From Actinomyces sp. ICM47 (lineage in GTDB: Bacteria; Actinomycetota; Actinomycetes; Actinomycetales; Actinomycetaceae): 5,070 bases of DNA. The stretch covers positions 1 to 5,070 of the forward strand of contig NZ_ALCA01000011.1 of assembly GCF_000278725.1 (NCBI RefSeq), written 5' to 3'. The notes beneath the pieces are model-generated. The model did no database searches, was not told the DNA's origin, and saw only the letters and a list, made by a program, of their open reading frames with translations. The position numbers were made by a program, and so were the translations under genes. Below are positions 1 through 5,070 of this stretch, piece by piece (positions within the stretch are counted from its first letter, which is position 1; the number at the start of each line of letters is the position of its first letter).

Positions 1-2
1 AC

Positions 3-1754
3 CTGACAAACTCGATAAGCGCTGAACTGGACGCAATCGAGGGACAGCTCGTTGAGTCGGGCTACGACAGGTCCCACATCGATAGCTTCATCGATCATCT
101 CGAGGAATCAGTGAAGCAAACCATCACGCTCCTTGCCGACGACGAGAACGCCCTACGTGAAGCAATACTCAAGCCCGAGGTATTCCGGTACTACGTTCTC
201 GTACAATCAGCCTCAGCACGCCAGAACTACACCCCCAGCGAACTCCAATACCTCGACACACTCCTGGGTAGCGTCGCGCAGGAGTACCTGACGCTCGCAC
301 CAGCGTCACCGGATTTCAAGCACACAGCACTCGAGCGCACAATCACCGCACTGACACAGGTCTCCCACCAGCAGACCACCAAAGACCCGACCCACAGCAC
401 GGGCGAAAACCACCTGGACACACTCACCGAGCGCAGCAACCTTGCGGACACCTATGTGCAGACAGGGCGCCTCGATGAGGCCATCACCTTGTACGAGCAG
501 ATCCTTGAAGACTATGCACGTGTTCTGGGTGAGAATCATCCTCAGACGCTCAGCGCATGCAACGATCTCGCCACCTGTTACCAGGAGGCAGGGCGCCTCG
601 ATGAGGCCATCACCCTGTTTGAGCAGGTCATCACCGACAGCATCCGCATTTTTGGCGACGATCATCCTAACACCCTGACCTTGCGTAACAACCTTGCAAA
701 CTGTCACCTGCAGGCGGGCCGCTTCGTTGAGGCCATCCAACTGTACGAGCAGGCCGCCGCAGGCCGCGCGCGTGTCCTGGGGGAAGACCACTCCCTCACA
801 CTCAGCACGCGCAACAGCCTGGCAGACGCATACGAGTCTGCTGGCCGCCGCATTGAGGCCATCGCCCTGTTCGAGCAGGTCGCCGCAGGCCGCGCGCGCG
901 TTCTGGGGGAAGACCACCCCCTCACACTCAGCACACGCAATAATCTCGCATACACCTACAATGCGGTGGGCCGCCGCGATGAAGCCATCGCCCTGTACGA
1001 ACAGGTCGCGACAGACCGCGCGCGCATCCTGGGCGCCAACCACCCCCACACACTCAACACGCGCAACAACCTGGCTGACGCATACGAATCAGCTGGCCGC
1101 CGCGATGAAGCCATCACCCTGTACGAACAGGTCGTCACAGGCCTGACCTGTGTCCTGGGTCCCGACCACCCCCGCACGCTCACCGTACGCCACAGCCTTG
1201 CATGCGCATACGCGTCTGTTGAGCGCCACGATGAAGCCATCACCCTATTCGAGCAGGTCATCACAGACCGTGCGCGCGTCCTGGGCGACAACCACCCCCA
1301 CACACTCACCGCACGCAACAACCTCGCAAGCGCATACGCGTCTGCTGAGCGCCACGATGAAGCCATCACCCTGTACGAGCAGGTCGCTCAAGACCAGGCC
1401 CGCGCCCTCGGCAAAGACCATCCCCACACGCTCACCACGCTCAACAACATCGCATACACATACCGGTCTGTTGGCCGCCTCCCTGAGGCCATTACCCTGT
1501 ACGAGCAGGTCATGAAAGACCAGATCCGCGTCCTGGGCGAGGACCACCCGGGTACGTACAACACGCGCCGTGAACTCGCAGACTCATACCAAGAGGCTGG
1601 TCGCACAGACAATTCCATCACCCTGTACGAACAGCTCCTCGTCAGCAGCCAGCGCGTCCTGGGTGCCGACCATCCGTTCACCACGGCTATGTGTGAGGAA
1701 CTCGAGGACGTGCGGCGCGAGCTGAAGCAGCGGGACAACCCCTCCGCCGACTAG
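3..1754 (+). CDS. TPR repeat protein, 5' end probably outside window (partial)
   Basis: The role is unknown; TPR arrays of this type bind other proteins. Counting from the GTG at 111, residues 1-97 are a non-repetitive, helical-looking region. Residues 98-517 are ten consecutive 42-residue repeats of the pattern G-x-D/N-H-P-x-T-L-x-x-R-N-N-L-A...G-R-x-D-E-A-I-x-L-Y/F-E-Q, and residues 518-547 are a half repeat. The histidine-containing repeat is the kinesin-light-chain-like TPR_10/TPR_12 type, common in actinobacterial proteins with NB-ARC or other NTPase domains. No signal peptide or membrane segment is visible. The GTG at 111 has GAGGA four bases upstream and could be a start. However, the same frame runs open from base 3 with no stop and with amphipathic, protein-like content (ISAELDAIEGQLVESG), so I treat the gene as 5'-truncated by the window. 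The N-terminal part faintly recalls the helical modules that precede NTPase domains in bacterial NLR-like proteins, but no NTPase lies between it and the repeats. The gene is certain; its start and function are not. Confidence 0.85.
   Translation: MTNSISAELDAIEGQLVESGYDRSHIDSFIDHLEESVKQTITLLADDENALREAILKPEVFRYYVLVQSASARQNYTPSELQYLDTLLGSVAQEYLTLAPASPDFKHTALERTITALTQVSHQQTTKDPTHSTGENHLDTLTERSNLADTYVQTGRLDEAITLYEQILEDYARVLGENHPQTLSACNDLATCYQEAGRLDEAITLFEQVITDSIRIFGDDHPNTLTLRNNLANCHLQAGRFVEAIQLYEQAAAGRARVLGEDHSLTLSTRNSLADAYESAGRRIEAIALFEQVAAGRARVLGEDHPLTLSTRNNLAYTYNAVGRRDEAIALYEQVATDRARILGANHPHTLNTRNNLADAYESAGRRDEAITLYEQVVTGLTCVLGPDHPRTLTVRHSLACAYASVERHDEAITLFEQVITDRARVLGDNHPHTLTARNNLASAYASAERHDEAITLYEQVAQDQARALGKDHPHTLTTLNNIAYTYRSVGRLPEAITLYEQVMKDQIRVLGEDHPGTYNTRRELADSYQEAGRTDNSITLYEQLLVSSQRVLGADHPFTTAMCEELEDVRRELKQRDNPSAD
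402..1751 (+). repeat. Tandem 126-bp TPR-coding repeat array (10 full units plus a partial)
   Basis: Ten in-frame 126-bp units (402-1661) are followed by a 90-bp partial unit (1662-1751). No unit has an insertion or deletion. Some neighbours are nearly identical as DNA: 753-806 and 879-932 match at 50 of 54 bases, 1206-1259 and 1332-1385 at 51 of 54, and 969-1008 and 1095-1134 at 39 of 40. Outer units (the first two, the ninth and the tenth) are more diverged. Units 7 and 8 share E-R-H-D-E-A-I in place of the usual G-R, as expected if one arose from the other. This points to expansion by unequal crossing-over in the middle of the array. Confidence 0.9.
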
Positions 1755-1766
1755 CGCGCGTATAAC

Positions 1767-1802
1767 CGAGTGGGCCGGTAGCGTGTGCTTCCGGCCCACT
1801 CG
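1767..1802 (+). terminator. Hairpin terminator after the TPR gene
   Basis: A perfect 12-bp stem (CGAGTGGGCCGG at 1767-1778 and CCGGCCCACTCG at 1791-1802) encloses a 12-base loop and begins 12 bases after the TAG stop of the TPR gene. No T-run follows, which is common for actinobacterial terminators. The hairpin also separates the TPR gene from the flavin-reductase-like gene, so the two are probably not one transcript. Confidence 0.65.
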
Positions 1803-1874
1803 TGCCTCGTGGACATGCTCTCCTTCCACGTCGTACGCCCTGCCCACCCGATGCGTCCGACGCACAATGGAAGC

Positions 1875-2444
1875 ATGCACGTTCCCTACGACACCGAGAA
1901 GTTCTATTACGGTTTTCCCGTCTATATCCTGGCTTATCCCGATGAGGAAGTGGGGGTTGGAATCACGACGGGATCCTCGTCGTATTCGCTTGGCCAGATG
2001 GTCATGATCGGCTGCGATTCCACCACGCACGCGGCGCGCTCGATCAAGCGCTCGGACGTGTGTTCCCTCAATCTTTTCGGGGCCGAGGCCATGGGACTCT
2101 TCGAATACGCGGGCACCATCTCTGGTGGAGATAAGCTCAGCGACACCCACGTGGCATCGAGCAACTATGACGGCATCCCCGTGCTCGACGATTCACAGAT
2201 GAGCCTGGTGTGCCGTGTCCTAGAGGCCACGGATGACGGTACCTACACGCACTTCCGCTGCGAGGTCACCGCCCGGCTGGTTGATTCTGACCTCATCGAC
2301 GAACGAGGTCGATTCCGATACGAGGAGCTCCGTACCGTCGAATACGTGGGCGATGCACGCCGTCGCATCTATCGGTACTTCTCAGAACAGGTGGAGCGTT
2401 TCGGTACATTCGTGCGCGCCTTCAAGGAGTCACTGCAGTCCTGA
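1875..2444 (+). CDS. Flavin reductase-like FMN-binding split-barrel protein
   Basis: The 189-residue predicted cytoplasmic protein resembles the flavin reductase-like domain family (RutF/flavoredoxin type), which binds FMN and often serves as a flavin reductase or FMN-dependent oxidoreductase. Seen in the sequence: an N-terminal YDTEKFYYGFPVYILAYPDE segment typical of one subgroup, T-T-G-S-S-S-Y-S at 31-38 where the family contacts flavin phosphate, S-L-N-L-F at 65-69, S-G-G-D-K-L-S-D at 83-90, and I-P-V-L-D-D-S-Q at 101-108 followed by beta strands. The length suits a single domain. An in-frame GTG at 1785 would add 30 residues, but it lies in the loop of the upstream hairpin and the extra residues do not look like the family. 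ATG codons at 1815 and 1851 also lack good ribosome binding sites. I chose ATG 1875 because it fits family N-termini, although its upstream GGAA is too close to be a clear Shine-Dalgarno. The substrate is unknown, and convergent aspA gives no clue. Confidence 0.8.
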   Translation: MHVPYDTEKFYYGFPVYILAYPDEEVGVGITTGSSSYSLGQMVMIGCDSTTHAARSIKRSDVCSLNLFGAEAMGLFEYAGTISGGDKLSDTHVASSNYDGIPVLDDSQMSLVCRVLEATDDGTYTHFRCEVTARLVDSDLIDERGRFRYEELRTVEYVGDARRRIYRYFSEQVERFGTFVRAFKESLQS

Positions 2445-2458
2445 GATCACACAAACGA

Positions 2459-2494
2459 CGAGGCCGGGGTCCCCACGTGGGTTCCCCGGCCTCG
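2459..2494. terminator. Shared bidirectional hairpin between convergent genes
   Basis: An 11-bp perfect stem (CGAGGCCGGGG at 2459-2469 and CCCCGGCCTCG at 2484-2494) surrounds an inner palindrome CCCACGTGGG at 2472-2481. It lies 14 bases after the stop of the + strand flavoprotein gene and 29 bases after the stop of aspA on the minus strand, so it can serve both. Neither side has a strong T-run. Confidence 0.7.
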
Positions 2495-2523
2495 GTCATA
2501 TGCGCAGGCTGTGAGCGCAGTGC

Positions 2524-3936
2524 TCACTCTTCTTCGGTGCCCGCGTACTTCGGGTTGGCGAGATTTTCGGGCGAGAGGATGCGCTCAACCTCGGACTCGG
2601 AGAGGAGTTCCATGTCGTGGATGACCTCGCGCACGGTCTTGCCTTCGGCGGCGGCGCGCTTGCCGACGACGTCGCCCAGGTGGTGTCCGATCACGTCGTT
2701 GAAGTAGGTGACGATGCCGATGGAGTTTTCCACGTAGCCGCGGCACACTTCCTCGTTCGCTGTGATGCCGGTGATGCAGCGTTCGCGCAGCGTATCGCAT
2801 GCGTTGACAAGCAGGTTGATGGACTCGATGAGGGCCTGCGCGATGACGGGCTCCATGACGTTGAGCTGGAGCTGTCCGGCCTCGGCCGCCATGGTGACGG
2901 TCTGGTCATTGCCAATGACTTTGAAGCACACCTGGTTGACGACCTCAGGGATGACGGGGTTGACCTTTGCGGGCATGATCGAGGAGCCAGCCGCCATCTT
3001 CGGCAGGTTGATCTCGTTGAGGCCAGCGCGCGGGCCGGAGGCCAGCAGACGCAGGTCGTTGCAGACCTTGGAGAGCTTCACGGCGCTGCGCTTGATGGTG
3101 GCGTGCATGGACACGTAGGCACCCGTGTCGGAGGTGGCCTCGAGGAGGTTCGGGGAGCCGACGACGCGCGCGCCCGTGATGCGGCGCAGGTGACGCACAA
3201 CGACCTGCTGGTAGCCGTCCGGCGTATTCAGGCCCGTACCGATGGCGGTGGCACCCAGGTTCGTCTCCAGGAGCAGCTCGGCGTTGTTGACGAGGCGCTC
3301 ATCTTCCTCGCGCAGCGTGTGCGCAAACGCGGAGAACTCGCCGCCCAGCGACATGGGAACGGCGTCCTGCAGCTGGGTGCGTCCCATCGTCAGGATGTTG
3401 CGGAACTCGGCGCCCTTCTCGTCGAAGGCGTCCGCCAGCTCGTCGAGCGCCTTGCGTAAACGATTCACCTTGCGCCACAGGGCGATGCGGAACGCGGTCG
3501 GGTAGGCGTCGTTCGTTGACTGCGAGCGGTTGACGTGATCGTTGGGGTTGATCACGTCGTAGTGTCCCTTCTCCTCCCCCAGGATTTCGAGCGCGAGGTT
3601 CGCGATGACCTCGTTCGCGTTCATGTTCACGGATGTGCCCGCGCCTCCCTGGAACTGGTCGACGGGGAACTGGTCCATGCAACGCCCGTTTTCGATGATT
3701 TCGTCGCAGGCGGCGATGATGGCCTCGGCCTTGACGGGTTTCATGGCCTTGAGCTGCATGTTCGCCAAGGCGCACGCCTTCTTAACCTGCGCAAACGCAC
3801 GAATCAGTTCGGGTGCTTCATTGATAGTGCGGCCTGAGATCTGGTAGTTCTCAATGGCTCGCAGTGTGTGGATTCCCCAGTACGCGTCGTCGGGTACTTC
3901 GCGCGTGCCGAGCAGATCCTCTTCGGTGCGGGTCAA
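2524..3936 (-). CDS. aspA: Aspartate ammonia-lyase (aspartase)
   Basis: This enzyme converts L-aspartate to fumarate and ammonia in the cytoplasm as a homotetramer, linking amino-acid catabolism to the TCA cycle or fumarate respiration. The 470-residue product matches E. coli AspA almost end to end (478 residues there). It starts [11 protein letters not shown] and has IIAACDE (73-79), [11 protein letters not shown] (96-106), [18 protein letters not shown] (130-147) and [10 protein letters not shown] (185-194). The superfamily signature [11 protein letters not shown] is at 317-327, followed by [14 protein letters not shown]. The predicted catalytic Ser318 and substrate-binding Thr101, Ser140, Thr141, Asn142, Thr187, Lys324 and Asn326 are all present. 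[10 protein letters not shown] and [13 protein letters not shown] favour aspartase over class II fumarase. The start is TTG at 3936, supported by AAGGA six bases upstream and by alignment with the E. coli N-terminus. It stands alone with its own promoter and terminator. Confidence 0.96.
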   Translation of the reverse strand: MTRTEEDLLGTREVPDDAYWGIHTLRAIENYQISGRTINEAPELIRAFAQVKKACALANMQLKAMKPVKAEAIIAACDEIIENGRCMDQFPVDQFQGGAGTSVNMNANEVIANLALEILGEEKGHYDVINPNDHVNRSQSTNDAYPTAFRIALWRKVNRLRKALDELADAFDEKGAEFRNILTMGRTQLQDAVPMSLGGEFSAFAHTLREEDERLVNNAELLLETNLGATAIGTGLNTPDGYQQVVVRHLRRITGARVVGSPNLLEATSDTGAYVSMHATIKRSAVKLSKVCNDLRLLASGPRAGLNEINLPKMAAGSSIMPAKVNPVIPEVVNQVCFKVIGNDQTVTMAAEAGQLQLNVMEPVIAQALIESINLLVNACDTLRERCITGITANEEVCRGYVENSIGIVTYFNDVIGHHLGDVVGKRAAAEGKTVREVIHDMELLSESEVERILSPENLANPKYAGTEEE

Positions 3937-3942
3937 CGTCGT

Positions 3943-3947
3943 TCCTT
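3943..3947 (-). promoter_or_regulatory. Ribosome binding site deciding the TTG start of aspA
   Basis: On the minus strand AAGGA lies within GGAAGGAA, six bases before TTG at 3936-3934. The nearby upstream in-frame codons contain no ATG, GTG or TTG, so this site fixes the rare TTG start. Confidence 0.7.
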
Positions 3948-3960
3948 CCGTCGGAGTGTA

Positions 3961-3979
3961 CGCCGGAAGTTTCCCGGCG
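3961..3979 (-). promoter_or_regulatory. GC-rich hairpin in the aspA 5' leader
   Basis: On the minus strand CGCCGG and CCGGCG form a 6-bp GC stem, extendable by a G-U and an A-U pair, with a 3-base loop. It sits between the predicted aspA promoter and its Shine-Dalgarno, about 11 bases upstream of the GGAAGGAA tract. It could stabilise the mRNA or affect translation. No known riboswitch is recognised. Confidence 0.4.
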
Positions 3980-3989
3980 ATCCGCCTCC

Positions 3990-4018
3990 ATGGTAGGCAC
4001 GAAGTCCCGCTTTGTCAG
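3990..4018 (-). promoter_or_regulatory. Predicted sigma-A-type promoter of aspA
   Basis: On the minus strand a -35 box CTGACA (4018-4013; consensus TTGACA) is separated by exactly 17 bases from a -10 box TACCAT (3995-3990; fits TAnnnT). Transcription would start near 3983, giving a leader of roughly 45 bases. No convincing FNR or CRP site was seen. Confidence 0.5.
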
Positions 4019-4034
4019 GAACTTTACGAATCTC

Positions 4035-4056
4035 GGGGAGGTCGTTGACGCTCCCC
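4035..4056 (-). terminator. Possible terminator of the DUF3145/ACP-like unit
   Basis: GGGGAG (4035-4040) pairs with CTCCCC (4051-4056). An inner GTC/GAC pairing with one bulged G leaves a 3-base loop. It lies 15 bases beyond the stop of the ACP-like gene and just upstream of the aspA promoter. No T-run follows, so it is only a moderate candidate. Confidence 0.4.
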
Positions 4057-4071
4057 TAACTCGGCCTTTCG

Positions 4072-4449
4072 TCAGTCATGACAAGCGGCCTGCGCAACGG
4101 CATCGAGCAGGTCCCCGAGAGTTTCCCACTCCTCGATCTGCGCGTCGGTGAGCGCCACTTTCGCCTCGCGTTCGACGCGCGCAACGACGGCATACAGGGA
4201 TACATCGTCCATATCCAGGTCCCCGCGCAGGGTCAGCTCGGCGCGCGCATCGCCAGGGGCAAGGTCGGCCTCGTCGAGGACGGCTTCCATCGCTGCCTCG
4301 CGCGCACGGTCCTGGGTACTGACGGACTCGCCCGCGTCGATGGACGAGGCCTGGGTACCCTCAGGTGCATCGTCCTCGGTAGCGGGATCGACCAGCTGCG
4401 CTAACCCGGCACGCAGCTGGTCTCCCAGCAGATCAGCGATGGAACCCAT
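4072..4449 (-). CDS. Acyl-carrier-protein-like protein lacking the phosphopantetheine serine
   Basis: This 125-residue acidic protein has an ACP-type C-terminal domain. Residues 52-82 align without gaps to helix I and loop I of actinobacterial ACPs. D-L-D-M-D-D-V-S-L at 77-85 matches the D-L-D-V-D-S-L-S-M motif, and residues 86-118 match helices II-IV (TDAQIEEWETLGDLLDAV). At the position where ACPs carry 4'-phosphopantetheine the serine is Asp82 (codon GAT at 4206-4204) and the next leucine is Val83, so holo-ACP formation is not expected. Residues 1-46 are an extra N-terminal part: a short amphipathic helix (MGSIADLLGDQLRAGLAQLV) and an acidic, Ser/Thr-rich linker. The start is supported by the TGATG overlap with the DUF3145 stop, which indicates translational coupling; no strong Shine-Dalgarno precedes it. 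It may be a structural or regulatory relative of ACP that binds partners without carrying an acyl group. A decayed ACP is possible, but the intact frame argues against it. Confidence 0.75.
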   Translation of the reverse strand: MGSIADLLGDQLRAGLAQLVDPATEDDAPEGTQASSIDAGESVSTQDRAREAAMEAVLDEADLAPGDARAELTLRGDLDMDDVSLYAVVARVEREAKVALTDAQIEEWETLGDLLDAVAQAACHD

Positions 4450-4952
4450 CAGCCCACCCGGTTGTTCAGCCAGCGCACGGGTGCACCCGCGCCCGCGTGA
4501 CGGAAGGACTCAAGTTCATCGTCCCACGCCTGACCGAGCGCCAGTTCCAGGCCCTCGACGAGCTCTTCGTAGGAGGACGCGTTCTCCATGGCGGCGCGAA
4601 TGCGGTCCTCGGGGACGACAACATTACCGACGGAGTCCATCTGTGAGTGGAAGATGCCCAGCGACGGGGTGTGACACCAGCGCCCACCATCGTTCGAGGC
4701 GGTCGCCTCTTCGGTGACCTCGTAGCGCAGATGTTCCCAACCGCGCAGAGCGGACGCCAAACGGGCACCCGAGCCAACCGGCCCAACCCACGAAAACTCG
4801 CAGCGGACCATGCCCGGCGCCGCATCTTGATCGGTCCACTGGAGGCGAACCTCCTGGCCGAGCGCGGTACCCAACGCCCACTCGATGTGCGGACACAGAG
4901 CGGGCGGTGTTGAGTGCACGAAAAATACACCGCGGGTGTATGACCCTCTCAT
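4449..4952 (-). CDS. DUF3145 family protein
   Basis: This 167-residue protein is recognised as DUF3145, a family of unknown function found in Actinomycetota. Matching segments are TRGVFFVHSTPPALCPHIEW (6-25), W-T-D-Q-D-A-A-P-G (39-47), RLASALRGWEHLRYEVTEE (64-82), the P-S-L-G-I-F-H stretch (96-102), VVVPEDRIRAAM (111-122) and the C-terminal WDDELESFRHAGAGAPVRWL (143-162). Full length is normal for the family. There is no signal peptide or membrane segment. The ATG at 4952 has an excellent Shine-Dalgarno. In many actinobacteria DUF3145 genes lie next to fabD/fabH/acpP/fabF, which fits the coupled ACP-like gene downstream here. A link to fatty-acid synthesis is therefore an inference from context, not from catalytic motifs. 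Confidence 0.9.
   Translation of the reverse strand: MRGSYTRGVFFVHSTPPALCPHIEWALGTALGQEVRLQWTDQDAAPGMVRCEFSWVGPVGSGARLASALRGWEHLRYEVTEEATASNDGGRWCHTPSLGIFHSQMDSVGNVVVPEDRIRAAMENASSYEELVEGLELALGQAWDDELESFRHAGAGAPVRWLNNRVG
4921..4941 (-). promoter_or_regulatory. Hairpin plus T-run within the first codons of the DUF3145 gene
   Basis: On the minus strand ATACACC (4941-4935) and GGTGTAT (4931-4925) form a perfect 7-bp stem with the 3-base loop CGC. The last T of the stem begins a run of five T (4925-4921). The shape is that of a short intrinsic terminator or attenuator, lying at codons 4-11 of the gene. The encoded T-R-G-V residues are conserved in the family, so part of the sequence is fixed by the protein and the structure may be coincidental. 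Confidence 0.3.
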
Positions 4953-5070
4953 TGTTCCTCCTTGTAGGCTTTGTCAGGATCGTCTTCCCCTACGTCCTAA
5001 TTACCTGGGAGTCGCAACGAAATGCGCCGAAACGAGCACACACGATGTACTGACAGGATAGAGGAGCGCG
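4953..5070. other. Upstream region of the DUF3145 gene, no gene recognised
   Basis: This 118-base stretch has no recognisable coding sequence on either strand. All three minus-strand frames reach a stop within it and none of the short peptides is recognisable, though the last residues of an upstream gene cannot be excluded. No clear -35/-10 pair was found. It carries a copy of TCCTGACAAAGC (minus strand, 4979-4968) that also occurs at the -35 region of aspA (4020-4009). Confidence 0.4.
4957..4963 (-). promoter_or_regulatory. Strong ribosome binding site of the DUF3145 gene
   Basis: On the minus strand AAGGAGG is followed by AACA and then ATG at 4952. It is near-perfectly complementary to the 16S anti-Shine-Dalgarno, fixes this start, and suggests efficient translation of the coupled pair. 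Confidence 0.8.

Noticed and set aside
306..1049. 247-codon open frame on the minus strand opposite the TPR gene
   Set aside because: Its translation repeats every 42 residues only because it mirrors the TPR units. No ribosome binding site or family resemblance was seen.
694..1515. Ser/Arg/Thr/Pro-rich frames on the + strand inside the TPR gene
   Set aside because: These are +1 frame shadows of the repeat array, with biased composition and no independent support.
402..1751. Regular repeats considered as a CRISPR array or non-coding satellite
   Set aside because: The 126-bp units are contiguous, in frame, degenerate at third positions and encode TPR motifs; there are no spacers.
1810..1839. 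Possible promoter for the flavin reductase-like gene (TGGACA, 18 bases, TACGCC)
   Set aside because: The -35 box is good, but the -10 box lacks the required final T and the spacing is off. The evidence is too weak to list as a feature.
2617..3459. Long open frame (280 codons) on the + strand antisense to aspA
   Set aside because: It is a by-product of GC-rich third positions in aspA. The product is low-complexity in D, G, V and A, matches no family I know, and the opposite strand encodes a full, conserved aspartase.
4072..4449. ACP-like gene considered as a canonical acpP
   Set aside because: The D-S-L motif is absent (D-D-V instead) and a 46-residue N-terminal extension is present, so the gene symbol would mislead.
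4078..4913. Several + strand frames opposite the DUF3145 and ACP-like genes
   Set aside because: They are antisense to two protein-like, coupled genes and have no recognisable product.

Overview
The window looks like chromosomal DNA of a high-GC Gram-positive bacterium. The best guess is a member of the Actinomycetaceae (Actinomyces/Schaalia type). Reasons: GC-rich third codon positions, GTG and TTG start codons, AAGGAGG-type ribosome binding sites, and a DUF3145 protein, a family essentially restricted to Actinomycetota. The genus is an inference; nothing in the window proves it.

Layout, left to right. Bases 3-1754 (+) hold a tetratricopeptide-repeat (TPR) protein whose reading frame is still open at the left edge, so the gene probably begins outside the window. 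It has a helical N-terminal part followed by ten uninterrupted 42-residue repeats and a half repeat. A 12-bp hairpin (1767-1802) closes it. Bases 1875-2444 (+) encode a flavin-reductase-like FMN-binding split-barrel protein. It converges on aspA (2524-3936, -), aspartate ammonia-lyase, and the two share a strong GC-rich hairpin at 2459-2494. aspA has a TTG start with a good Shine-Dalgarno, a leader hairpin and a plausible sigma-A promoter at 3990-4018. To its right, a two-gene unit on the minus strand runs from a DUF3145 gene (4449-4952) into an acyl-carrier-protein-like gene (4072-4449). Stop and start overlap by one base (TGATG). The last 118 bases hold no recognisable gene.

How the genes relate: aspA (aspartate to fumarate plus ammonia) and the flavoprotein are separate metabolic genes with no visible functional link. 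The DUF3145/ACP-like pair is translationally coupled and probably belongs to a lipid-synthesis neighbourhood, because DUF3145 genes often sit beside type II fatty-acid synthase genes in actinobacteria. The most unusual item is the ACP-like protein. It aligns without gaps to an ACP, but the serine that carries 4'-phosphopantetheine is an aspartate, so it should not work as an ordinary acyl carrier. The TPR protein is accessory-type, and its repeats show recent tandem duplication and exchange. I see no CRISPR array, RNA gene, insertion sequence or complete novel system; the TPR gene could be the tail of a larger locus lying to the left.
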